Assembly (NCBI GenBank): GCA_015663215.1 | Contig: DQSP01000233.1 | Span: forward strand, 1-6,345 | DNA: 6,345 bases | Reading direction: 5' to 3' | From: Sulfurimonas sp. | GTDB taxonomy: Bacteria; Campylobacterota; Campylobacteria; Campylobacterales; Sulfurimonadaceae | Part shown: one piece after another, positions 1-5,330 of the stretch | Layout of the letters: the number at the start of each line of letters is the position of its first letter | How positions within the stretch are numbered: the first letter of the stretch is position 1 | The notes under the pieces: model-generated | The model's database searches: none | Seen by the model: only the letters and a program-made list of their open reading frames with translations | What the model was told of the DNA's origin: nothing | Made by a program: the position numbers and the translations under genes

Positions 1-45
1 AAAATTAAAAATATTATCTATCATTGCACTCAAGGCACATTCATT

Positions 46-83
46 AAAAATTTACACCACCAACAAGGTGGCTTAAAATTTTT
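46..83. terminator. Possible bidirectional terminator hairpin
   Basis: CCACC (57-61) pairs with GGTGG (67-71) around a 5-nt AACAA loop. Outside a small internal loop, AAAAATTT (46-53) pairs with AAATTTTT (76-83). Read on either strand, the GC stem is followed by an A/T stretch ending in five T residues, which suits a bidirectional rho-independent terminator. The T run starts several bases after the GC stem and that stem is only 5 bp, so this is moderate evidence. It would fit a gene ending at or just left of the window edge. Confidence 0.4.
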
Positions 84-168
84 ACTAAACACCCCTTAAG
101 CACAAGCATAGGTAATCTTTAGAAATCTCTATTGCATAATTTGGGTTAAAAATTTATTTACTAAATTG

Positions 169-191
169 TACACACGGTTTTCCGTGTAGTA
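169..191. repeat. Bulged inverted repeat, hairpin-forming
   Basis: ACACGG (172-177) and CCGTGT (182-187) form a perfect 6-bp stem around TTTT. Past a single bulged A (188), TAC (169-171) pairs with GTA (189-191), giving 9 bp in all. AATTG (164-168) and CAATT (195-199) add a further possible pairing beyond a 3-nt bulge. There is no T tract after it on either strand, so a classical terminator is unlikely. It is the only GC-containing island in this stretch. It could be a protein-binding palindrome or part of an unrecognised small RNA. Confidence 0.55.
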
Positions 192-201
192 TATCAATTA
201 A

Positions 202-292
202 ATACATCATTATATTATTATTATTTTGTATAAAATACATTATAAGATATATTATATACCATTAATACATTAAATAATTAAATTAAATGTAT
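202..292. promoter_or_regulatory. Candidate operator array (ATACATT half-sites)
   Basis: ATACAT(C/T) occurs in direct orientation at 202-208, 235-241 and 265-271, spaced 33 and 30 bp apart, about three helical turns each. An exact inverted copy, AATGTAT, lies at 286-292. The last two form a perfect 7-bp inverted repeat whose centres are 21 bp apart, that is two helical turns, as expected for a dimeric regulator. TGTAT (227-231) and ATACA (235-239) form a second, tighter inverted repeat. The right-hand half-site overlaps the expected -35 position of the promoter at 311-316. Autorepression by the downstream HTH protein is an inference. High AT content makes chance repeats easier. Confidence 0.4.
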
Positions 293-316
293 ATTTAAGT
301 ATTTAATCCGTATAAT
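288..316 (+). promoter_or_regulatory. Putative sigma70 promoter of the HTH gene
   Basis: A perfect -10 box TATAAT lies at 311-316. Seventeen bases upstream, 288-293 (TGTATA) matches the -35 consensus at only 3 of 6 positions, not unusual for AT-rich Campylobacterota promoters. The predicted transcription start falls at about 322-324, on or just before the ATG at 324, so the mRNA would be leaderless or nearly so. No ribosome-binding site is visible before that ATG, which agrees. Confidence 0.45.
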
Positions 317-323
317 TATCCTC

Positions 324-572
324 ATGCAAATTAATGACTTATTTAATATCCTTCACAACTCGCTAGAGTCTCAAAATAACGGAAGAAAAATATCACTTAA
401 AGATATGGCTTCAAAGTTTGGTATCTCAATGCGTACATATCAAGACTGGAAACTCGGTCGAGCTAAACCACAAGCTGCAGCTACTGTTATGAAAATGTTA
501 GGAAGTTTAGAAGATGATGAGATTATTAGGGCTGTGAGAAAAATCAATAATTTACAGGAGTTGAGTAGATGA
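324..572 (+). CDS. Small helix-turn-helix DNA-binding protein
   Basis: An 82-residue protein, probably a transcriptional regulator. Residues 24-49 read as a helix-turn-helix: LKDMASKFG as the first helix, a turn at about IS, then the recognition helix around MRTYQDWKLGRAKP. The T-Y-Q-x-W-K-x-G-x-x-K-P pattern is typical of Xre/Cro-like and related HTH domains. An N-terminal helix and an acidic C-terminal helix (LEDDEIIRAVRKIN) could mediate dimerisation. ATG 324 is the only upstream ATG in frame after the TAA at 279. The next Met (codon 28) would cut into the HTH. No Shine-Dalgarno precedes it, and the TATAAT box 8 bp upstream suggests leaderless translation. The stop overlaps the next start (ATGA), so the two genes are translationally coupled. 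The target is unknown; autoregulation through the upstream inverted repeats is plausible. Confidence 0.8.
   Translation: MQINDLFNILHNSLESQNNGRKISLKDMASKFGISMRTYQDWKLGRAKPQAAATVMKMLGSLEDDEIIRAVRKINNLQELSR
556..560 (+). promoter_or_regulatory. Ribosome-binding site of the 77-aa gene
   Basis: AGGAG lies inside the end of the HTH gene, 8 nt before ATG 569. It supports that start and shows that the overlapping second gene has its own strong initiation signal, in contrast with the HTH gene before it. Confidence 0.75.
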
Positions 573-802
573 GCACACTGACAAATAATGAACGAAATGG
601 TCTTGATGAAGTATTTTTATCTATACATACACACACAGATAAATATAAAAAAATAAAAGAAATTGCAACTCAACTTATGTCTCACAACTACAAGTTTACT
701 ATGACAAAGCTCATCAAAGTGGCTATATATGGACTAAAAGAAACAAAAACAGTGCAATATTTACTGAATTTAACTAAAAAGAAGAAAAATTTAAGCAAAT
801 AA
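569..802 (+). CDS. Small basic protein of unknown function, coupled to HTH gene
   Basis: A 77-residue protein I cannot assign to a family. It overlaps the HTH gene by 4 nt (ATGA) and has a good AGGAG site, so it is very likely real and made together with the regulator. Residues 8-19 (NERNGLDEVFLS) are followed by a lysine-rich segment KYKKIKEIATQLM (25-37) that looks helical. A second helix-like segment TKLIKVAIYGLKETKTVQYLLNL spans about 46-68, and the tail is strongly basic (KKKKNLSK). There is no signal peptide, membrane segment, cysteine pair or catalytic motif. Size, charge and pairing with an HTH protein would fit a co-regulator, a nucleic-acid-binding accessory protein or one half of a toxin-antitoxin pair, but none of these is shown. 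HU follows 75 bp downstream. Confidence 0.75.
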   Translation: MSTLTNNERNGLDEVFLSIHTHTDKYKKIKEIATQLMSHNYKFTMTKLIKVAIYGLKETKTVQYLLNLTKKKKNLSK

Positions 803-877
803 AGTATAAAGTATCTTCAGCTGAATTATTTCGTTCTAAGCGAAAGTTCGGAAATATTTTAATCCAAGGGTATATTT
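803..877 (+). promoter_or_regulatory. hup upstream region: candidate promoter and leader hairpin
   Basis: TATAAA (805-810) is a possible -10 box with no clear -35. It would give a leader of about 60 nt. The leader contains a perfect 10-bp palindrome TTCAGCTGAA (816-825) and a hairpin TTTCG (829-833) / CGAAA (841-845). TTCG at 847-850 can also pair with CGAA at 841-844, so two small stems compete. AAGGG at 866-870, 7 nt before ATG 878, is the hup ribosome-binding site. No terminator separates the 77-aa gene from hup, so read-through is also possible. Confidence 0.35.
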
Positions 878-1162
878 ATGAATAAAGCTCAATTCGTTGA
901 ATTAGTACAAGCAAGTGGCGAGTACAAAACTAAAGTAGAAGCAGAAGCTGCTATTAAAGCATTTACAGATGCAGTTACATCTGCATTAGTTAAGAAAGAA
1001 GATGTTTCTTTAGTTGGTTTTGGTAGTTTTACTGCTGCACTTCAAAAAGGAAAAAGTGGTAAAGTTCCAGGTACTGATAAGACTTATACTACACAAGATA
1101 AAATGGTTCCTAAGTTTAAAGCTGGTAAAGGTCTTAAAGACCGTGTAGCTTCAGGCAAATAG
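878..1162 (+). CDS. hup: DNA-binding protein HU
   Basis: A 94-residue HU/IHF-family histone-like protein, the usual length for HU. It binds and bends DNA as a dimer and organises the nucleoid. The N-terminal helical part (MNKAQFVELV..., 1-40) is followed by the conserved turn LVGFGSF (45-51). The DNA-gripping beta arm (about 52-75) carries the likely intercalating proline in KVPGT (P64), and the C-terminal helix AGKGLKDRV closes the fold. The arm differs from the common R-x-P-x-T-G form, reading KSGKVPGTDKTY, and is lysine-rich with no arginine. ATG 878 has AAGGG 7 nt upstream. A strong terminator follows 8 bp after the stop, so hup is probably transcribed alone or with the two small genes before it. 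HU rather than IHF is inferred from length and the lone gene setting. Confidence 0.95.
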   Translation: MNKAQFVELVQASGEYKTKVEAEAAIKAFTDAVTSALVKKEDVSLVGFGSFTAALQKGKSGKVPGTDKTYTTQDKMVPKFKAGKGLKDRVASGK

Positions 1163-1170
1163 TGACTTTA

Positions 1171-1200
1171 AATAGCACTCTCTTTGAGAGTTGTTATTTT
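1171..1200 (+). terminator. Rho-independent terminator of hup
   Basis: ACTCTC (1177-1182) pairs perfectly with GAGAGT (1186-1191) around a TTT loop. After a bulged T (1192), AATAGC (1171-1176) pairs with GTTATT (1193-1198), including one G-U pair, giving a 12-bp stem ending in a T-rich tail. It begins 8 bp after the hup stop and ends 8 bp before the ATG of the next gene. Confidence 0.8.
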
Positions 1201-1208
1201 ACTCCAAA

Positions 1209-2708
1209 ATGAATATATCTTCTCTCACATCTTTTTTTAAAAAGAAACCTTTAAAACTCCCTGCTCTTGATACAATTCTCATAAAACGATTAAAAAGCTT
1301 ATCTCACGAAACTAATCTACTTGTTTATAAAGATATTAAAATTTATCATCATGCCTTAGTTTATAATATTGGTCTTATAGTGCTAGACAGCCAACGCGGT
1401 CTTTACCTCTTTGAATCAAAAGAGTGGACATATGATGAACTCAAAAATGCAGATATTCAAAAAGCACAAAATCAAAAAAATTCAAATGACACCTTAGCAT
1501 ATGAAAATACACAAAACATTATCAAACAAAAATTTAATGAACTAACACACAATGATGGAGTTCCAATTTTCAACTACCTATTGATGGAAAATTTAAATGC
1601 AGATGAATATGAGCATTTAAATGATTCATTTCAATCTTTACTACCAAAAGAAAAGATTATCTTTAGTGACTCAAATGAAGCCGATATCTTAAAAAAACTA
1701 CACAATGCCTCTGAACCAAGAAGCGACCTAAAAAGTATAGATGAAATAATGGGAACTCTTTTTATACAGTATACAATTTTAGGCTCTCATGGAGAAGTTC
1801 ATCTGTGTACTAAGGAACAAAGAACATTTATAGACAAACCGCTAGAACCTATTACACACCTTAGTGGTCTTCATGGGAGCGGGAAAAGTAAGCTATTACT
1901 TCTTAAGGCTGTTGTAGAGTTGTTGGATAAAAAAGTTAAAAAAATCATCATACTCAAACCTACAGTTTTGGCTTGTGATATTTTCAAGCAGAAACTTCTA
2001 AACATCCTTGAGTATGCTATTGTTGAGATAGACTTAACAAGCATAGAGATAATAACTCCTTTGCAACTCATAAACAAACACCTTGTAAAATTAGGTGAGC
2101 AAACTGTTTCCTGCATCGAAATCAATCCAAAACTTATGAAAAAAAACTATGCAGTTGCTGATATTATTATGTGTGATGACTCGGAGCAGCTTCCTAGCGA
2201 ATTTCTTGAGTACATAAACCATATACAAAATAAATCAACGTTAGTTCTAGTAACTACAATGAGTATCAATGCAAGTCTTAGTAAAAATTTTAAATTTTCT
2301 AATAGAGAAGTCAACTTTTATAAAACAAACCCACATGCCAAGGCTCTTCATCTAATATCAAACTTAATTGCCAAAAAAGTTAAAAATATTCTTGTAGTAA
2401 GCAACTCAATAAGTGCTCAAAAGCTAAAAGACGACCTTGTTTCTTTTATAGAAGATACACCTGAACTTATCGATAGTTCTACTGCTCTTATAAACCAAAA
2501 TTTCAATAACTTACTCTTTTGTAACTATTTTGATCTTAATGAATTGAAGACTGATCATATTATTCTTATGGATTTATGTTTTGTCAGCGAAAATTCGATA
2601 GAATATGCCTTTAATTTAGCAAAGACATCAGTTGATGTTTTATTTGAAGAAGAGTGTGAAGAGATTAAAGAACTAAGGAATAAATATGAGCAAGGTTCAA
2701 AAGAGTAA
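1209..2708 (+). CDS. NERD-like nuclease domain fused to degenerate SF1 helicase-like ATPase
   Basis: A 499-residue protein from ATG 1209. TTG 1191 is also in frame but lies in the hup terminator stem. No Shine-Dalgarno is evident. Residues 54-78 resemble the core of a NERD (nuclease-related) domain: a hydrophobic strand, D60, then YLFESKEW with the E-x-K pair E69/K71 of PD-(D/E)xK nucleases. From about 198 an SF1 (UvrD/RecD-like) ATPase begins: Q-motif TKEQ (Q204), Walker A GLHGSGKS (220-227), motif Ia near [10 protein letters not shown], and Walker [10 protein letters not shown] (321-329), aligning with the usual DEAQDLP. The catalytic Glu is Asp, no G-D-x-x-Q motif III is apparent, and the motif VI position reads NLAK without arginine. 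The protein is short for a full helicase. It may bind ATP and DNA without unwinding. It overlaps msrB by 23 nt. The biological role is unknown; DNA processing is inferred. Confidence 0.75.
   Translation: MNISSLTSFFKKKPLKLPALDTILIKRLKSLSHETNLLVYKDIKIYHHALVYNIGLIVLDSQRGLYLFESKEWTYDELKNADIQKAQNQKNSNDTLAYENTQNIIKQKFNELTHNDGVPIFNYLLMENLNADEYEHLNDSFQSLLPKEKIIFSDSNEADILKKLHNASEPRSDLKSIDEIMGTLFIQYTILGSHGEVHLCTKEQRTFIDKPLEPITHLSGLHGSGKSKLLLLKAVVELLDKKVKKIIILKPTVLACDIFKQKLLNILEYAIVEIDLTSIEIITPLQLINKHLVKLGEQTVSCIEINPKLMKKNYAVADIIMCDDSEQLPSEFLEYINHIQNKSTLVLVTTMSINASLSKNFKFSNREVNFYKTNPHAKALHLISNLIAKKVKNILVVSNSISAQKLKDDLVSFIEDTPELIDSSTALINQNFNNLLFCNYFDLNELKTDHIILMDLCFVSENSIEYAFNLAKTSVDVLFEEECEEIKELRNKYEQGSKE
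2675..2680 (+). promoter_or_regulatory. Ribosome-binding site of msrB
   Basis: AAGGAA inside the end of the preceding gene, 5 nt before ATG 2686. It fixes the msrB start despite the 23-nt overlap and suggests translational coupling. Confidence 0.75.
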
Positions 2709-3075
2709 TGAAGAATGGAGAGCACAATTAAGTCCTGAGGCTTATAGTGTTTGTAGAGAGCATGGTACTGAAGCACCCTTTAGTGGCAAATACAATGAAA
2801 ATAAAGCAGATGGTATCTACAAGTGTGTATGTTGCGGTACTCCTCTTTTTGAGTCTGATACTAAATTTGATTCGGGAACGGGTTGGCCGAGTTACTTCGA
2901 GTCTATTGAAAATGCCGTTACTGAGATAAAAGATGCCAGACTAGGTATGATGCGAGTTGAAGTGCTCTGTAGTACTTGTGATGCTCATTTAGGACATGTT
3001 TTTCCTGATGGTCCAGAACCAACAGGTCAAAGATATTGTATCAACTCAGTTTGTTTAGCATTTGAGGAAGAATAA
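2686..3075 (+). CDS. msrB: Peptide-methionine (R)-S-oxide reductase MsrB
   Basis: A 129-residue cytoplasmic MsrB that reduces methionine-R-sulfoxide in proteins; there is no signal peptide. It is a single-domain form of normal length. The structural zinc ligands are two CxxC pairs, C47/C50 and C95/C98. The conserved core reads [12 protein letters not shown] (61-72) and [12 protein letters not shown] (99-110). The catalytic cysteine is C118 in RYCINS. The position that holds the resolving cysteine in SGCGWPS-type enzymes is T65 here, so recycling must use another cysteine or direct reduction by thioredoxin or a small thiol. C123 (NSVCLAF), five residues after the catalytic Cys, and C23 are extra candidates. 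The start at 2686 has AAGGAA 5 nt upstream. The gene overlaps the nuclease-ATPase gene and is followed 1 nt later by the isomerase gene, pointing to one operon and a protein-repair theme. Confidence 0.97.
   Translation: MSKVQKSNEEWRAQLSPEAYSVCREHGTEAPFSGKYNENKADGIYKCVCCGTPLFESDTKFDSGTGWPSYFESIENAVTEIKDARLGMMRVEVLCSTCDAHLGHVFPDGPEPTGQRYCINSVCLAFEEE
3065..3069 (+). promoter_or_regulatory. Ribosome-binding site of the cyclophilin gene
   Basis: AGGAA at the end of msrB lies 7 nt before ATG 3077. It decides the start: TTG 3062, in frame five codons earlier, would put charged and polar residues ahead of the lipoprotein signal and has no such site. Confidence 0.8.
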
Positions 3076-3076
3076 T

Positions 3077-3682
3077 ATGCTTAAATTTAGTTCACTATTT
3101 TTTACACTTCTCTTAAGTCTCAATTTTACTGCATGTACAACAGACTCAATGCAGGCACACAAAAGTAAACCTTCTGCTGTTAAAGAGGTACATCCCACTT
3201 CAAAACATCCAATAGTCACACTCCAGACCTCTAAAGGTGATTTAGAGATCGAGCTTTTTCCTGATGTAGCTCCTTTAGCCGTTGAAAATTTTATGACGCA
3301 TATAAAAGATGGATATTATGATGGTATAGCTTTTCACAGAATTATTAAAGACTTTATGATTCAAGGTGGTGATCCTACAGAGAGTGGTGCTGGTGGAGAA
3401 TCTATCTGGCATAAAGATTTTAAAGATGAGTTTAAAAATCTTACATTTGATAAGCCTGGGATTTTAGCTATGGCAAACCGTGGTCCTTCGACAAATGGTA
3501 GTCAGTTCTTTATAACAACAGCTCCAACACCTTGGTTAAATGGGCATCATACTATTTTTGGTGCGATTACACAAAAATCAGTTACAGTACTAAACAAACT
3601 CAACAATACTCCTGTAAATGGCTCAAAACCTACAAATAGAGTTGAAATAATCAAAGCATATATCAAGAGTGAAGGGAAATAA
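3077..3682 (+). CDS. Lipoprotein cyclophilin-type peptidyl-prolyl cis-trans isomerase
   Basis: A 201-residue protein catalysing cis-trans isomerisation of X-Pro bonds in extracytoplasmic proteins. Residues 1-20 are a lipoprotein signal: one basic residue, a hydrophobic core (FSSLFFTLLLSL), then the lipobox FTAC with C20 as lipidation site. The -3 position is Phe rather than the usual Leu, so the lipobox is slightly imperfect. A polar linker (21-44) leads to the cyclophilin domain (46-197). Active-site residues include F86-H87-R88 in AFHRII, MIQGGDP (94-100), GSQFFIT (141-147) and W153 in TPWLNGHH, all consistent with an active enzyme. It begins 1 nt after msrB and its stop overlaps the next ATG by one base (TAATG). 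It is probably anchored to a membrane and facing the periplasm. E. coli PpiA is a soluble periplasmic relative. Confidence 0.93.
   Translation: MLKFSSLFFTLLLSLNFTACTTDSMQAHKSKPSAVKEVHPTSKHPIVTLQTSKGDLEIELFPDVAPLAVENFMTHIKDGYYDGIAFHRIIKDFMIQGGDPTESGAGGESIWHKDFKDEFKNLTFDKPGILAMANRGPSTNGSQFFITTAPTPWLNGHHTIFGAITQKSVTVLNKLNNTPVNGSKPTNRVEIIKAYIKSEGK
3672..3676 (+). promoter_or_regulatory. Ribosome-binding site of the phosphate transporter
   Basis: AAGGG in the last codons of the cyclophilin gene, 5 nt before ATG 3682. It favours 3682 over the in-frame ATG at codon 6 (3697). Confidence 0.7.
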
Positions 3683-5325
3683 TGGAAATTCAAACTATGA
3701 AAAAACTTGAAGAAGAAGCTTTAAAGAAAAGTGGTACAGACTTTACACGCTTAGGTTTCGCACTCTTTTTTATGATAGGTGTTCTTACTTTTAGTTTTTT
3801 AAGTAATGGTGGAATTCCTAACAATATGTTCTTAGCAGTTGCTGCACTTATCGGTGCCTATATGGCTATGAATATTGGGGCAAATGATGTAGCGAACAAT
3901 GTTGGTCCCGCAGTTGGCTCTAAAGCCATGACAATGACAATGGCAATTATGATTGCTGCTGTATTTGAAGCTGCTGGTGCTCTTATAGCAGGTGGGGAAG
4001 TTGTAAAAACCATAAAAAAAGGTATTATTGATATCTCCGCATTTGGTGGGAATGCTGATCCTTTTATATGGGCGATGATGGCAGCACTTTTAGCTGCTGC
4101 TCTTTGGCTTAACTTCGCAACTATGATGCGAGCTCCAGTTTCTACTACACACTCTATTGTTGGTGGTGTTATGGGTGCAGGTATTGCTGCTGCTGGTTTT
4201 AGTATAGTAGACTGGGGGACGATGGCAAAAATAGCTGCTTCATGGGTTATCTCTCCAGTTCTTGGTGGTGTAATTGCAGCTGCATTTTTGTTTTCTATTA
4301 AAAAGTCTATCGTTTTTCAAGATGATAAGGTCGCTGCTGCAAAAAAATGGGTTCCAGTCTTTGTAGCTGTAATGTCATGGGCTTTTGTTACATACCTCAC
4401 ACTCAAAGGTCTTAAAAAGATATGGCCTCAAATAGTTGAACTACTGAACTTCTTACCACTTATTAGTATTGAAATGAGTAAAAAGCCTTCTTTACTTACT
4501 GCCTTAATCATGGGTGGTATTGTTGCAATTGTTGTATTTTTCTCTGTAAGAATGAGATTAGCATCAAATAAAAAAGTTTTAGAAAATACTAAAGCATCAG
4601 TAAACACTCTCTTTACCATTCCACTTGTATTTGCAGCTGCACTTCTTAGTTTTGCTCATGGAGCAAATGATGTTGCAAATGCCATCGGTCCCTTAGCAGC
4701 TATTAACGATGCTGTTGTAAATGGTGGTATCTCAAGTAAAGCGAGTATCCCTTTATGGGTAATGGGAGTTGGAGCACTCGGTATTGCACTTGGTCTTGGT
4801 CTTTATGGTCCTAAACTTATAAAAACGGTAGGAACAGAGATAACAGAACTTGATCAAATTCGTGCTTTCTCTATCGCTATGGCAGCTTCTATTACAGTAA
4901 TTATTGCATCACAACTTGGTCTTCCTGTAAGCTCAACACATATTGCAATCGGTGGTGTTTTTGGTGTTGGTTTTTTACGGGAGTACTTACACCTTAGTGA
5001 TACAACTACTATCGAAGAAGATAGAAGTATCATTAAAGATGAAAAATCAAATCTTCATGCATACAAGGCTGAACTATCTAAGCTAGAAAAAAAAGATGAC
5101 AAAACTACTACACAGTATGAAAGAGTGGTTGAGCTTTACAAGTTAATAGCAGATGAAGAAAAACTTATAAAATCTACTAAAAAACATATAAAACAGACAA
5201 AAAAAGTTGAGTATGTAAAAAGAGATGCTGTGAAAAAGATTATTGCAGCATGGCTTATAACGGTTCCTGCTGCTGCAGTATTAGCAGCTATATTGTTCTT
5301 TATGATTAAAGGTATAATGCTTTAA
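3682..5325 (+). CDS. pit: PiT-family inorganic phosphate transporter
   Basis: A 547-residue integral inner-membrane protein of the PiT (PHO-4) family, which takes up phosphate or metal-phosphate with H+ or Na+. The inverted-duplicated architecture is clear: GANDVAN occurs at 66-72 and 327-333, and PVST(T/S)H at 152-157 and 415-420, each flanked by hydrophobic segments. A cytoplasmic-type N-terminus (1-22) is charged, and about ten to twelve membrane segments can be counted. Unusually, a highly charged region of about 75 residues (441-517; rich in K, E and D with heptad-like spacing around AYKAELSKLEKK and ERVVELYKLI) sits before the last membrane helix (about 519-543). It looks like a coiled coil on one membrane face. 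The gene is the last of the operon and overlaps the previous gene by one base. Phosphate rather than sulfate as substrate is inferred from the family. Confidence 0.95.
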   Translation: MEIQTMKKLEEEALKKSGTDFTRLGFALFFMIGVLTFSFLSNGGIPNNMFLAVAALIGAYMAMNIGANDVANNVGPAVGSKAMTMTMAIMIAAVFEAAGALIAGGEVVKTIKKGIIDISAFGGNADPFIWAMMAALLAAALWLNFATMMRAPVSTTHSIVGGVMGAGIAAAGFSIVDWGTMAKIAASWVISPVLGGVIAAAFLFSIKKSIVFQDDKVAAAKKWVPVFVAVMSWAFVTYLTLKGLKKIWPQIVELLNFLPLISIEMSKKPSLLTALIMGGIVAIVVFFSVRMRLASNKKVLENTKASVNTLFTIPLVFAAALLSFAHGANDVANAIGPLAAINDAVVNGGISSKASIPLWVMGVGALGIALGLGLYGPKLIKTVGTEITELDQIRAFSIAMAASITVIIASQLGLPVSSTHIAIGGVFGVGFLREYLHLSDTTTIEEDRSIIKDEKSNLHAYKAELSKLEKKDDKTTTQYERVVELYKLIADEEKLIKSTKKHIKQTKKVEYVKRDAVKKIIAAWLITVPAAAVLAAILFFMIKGIML

Positions 5326-5330
5326 GCTTA
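5323..5330. other. Convergent stop codons forming a palindrome
   Basis: TAAGCTTA is a perfect 8-bp palindrome made of the TAA of the transporter gene (5323-5325), two bases, and the TAA of folP on the other strand (5328-5330). TTAAAG (5306-5311) and CTTTAA (5320-5325) form a weak AT-rich stem at the transporter end. No convincing terminator for either operon is visible between the genes. Confidence 0.6.

Larger units (their letters stand above)
1..323. other. AT-rich non-coding region upstream of the HTH gene
   Basis: No gene can be supported here. Two plus-strand frames are open from the left edge, one stopping at TAA 74-76 and the other at TAA 97-99. Neither has a recognisable motif, so the tail of an upstream gene is possible but not identifiable. 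A minus-strand ATG (complement of 22-24) opens only eight codons before the edge. The stretch holds a terminator-like hairpin (46-83), a GC-containing hairpin (169-191), and from about 190 to 320 an extremely AT-rich tract with short direct and inverted repeats, including ATT repeats at 214-225. It most likely serves as the control region of the gene at 324. Confidence 0.6.

Noticed and set aside
1..24. Minus-strand ATG at 24 starting a divergent gene
   Set aside because: Only eight codons are visible and no clear ribosome-binding site precedes it.
1..99. Plus-strand frames open from the left edge (stops at 74-76 and 97-99) as the tail of an upstream gene
   Set aside because: Both are short, neither shows a recognisable motif, and two overlapping frames cannot both be real. 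The terminator-like hairpin overlaps the end of one. Left unannotated.
46..120. tRNA or other structured RNA gene at the left edge
   Set aside because: An ACCACCA string is present, but no T-loop signature or cloverleaf pairing can be found on either strand.
202..300. Plasmid- or chromosome-type iteron replication origin
   Set aside because: Repeats in an AT-rich tract beside an HTH gene resemble iterons, but the units are short, there is no replication initiator gene, and I see no clear DnaA-box cluster.
1191..1208. TTG start at 1191 for the nuclease-ATPase
   Set aside because: It falls on the last base of the 3' arm of the hup terminator core stem and has no properly spaced ribosome-binding site; ATG 1209 is simpler.
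1871..2125. 84-codon minus-strand ORF within the nuclease-ATPase gene
   Set aside because: It lies wholly antisense to the conserved ATPase core, has no motif and no initiation signal: a shadow ORF.
2555..2776. 73-codon minus-strand ORF across the nuclease-ATPase/msrB junction
   Set aside because: Antisense to two well-supported genes, with no recognisable product.
2747..2929. 60-codon plus-strand ORF inside msrB
   Set aside because: An out-of-frame shadow of msrB, whose own frame has all family motifs.
3062..3076. TTG start at 3062 for the cyclophilin
   Set aside because: ATG 3077 has AGGAA at good spacing and begins a clean lipoprotein signal peptide.
4428..4619. 63-codon minus-strand ORF inside the phosphate transporter
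   Set aside because: Antisense to a membrane-protein gene; no supporting signal.
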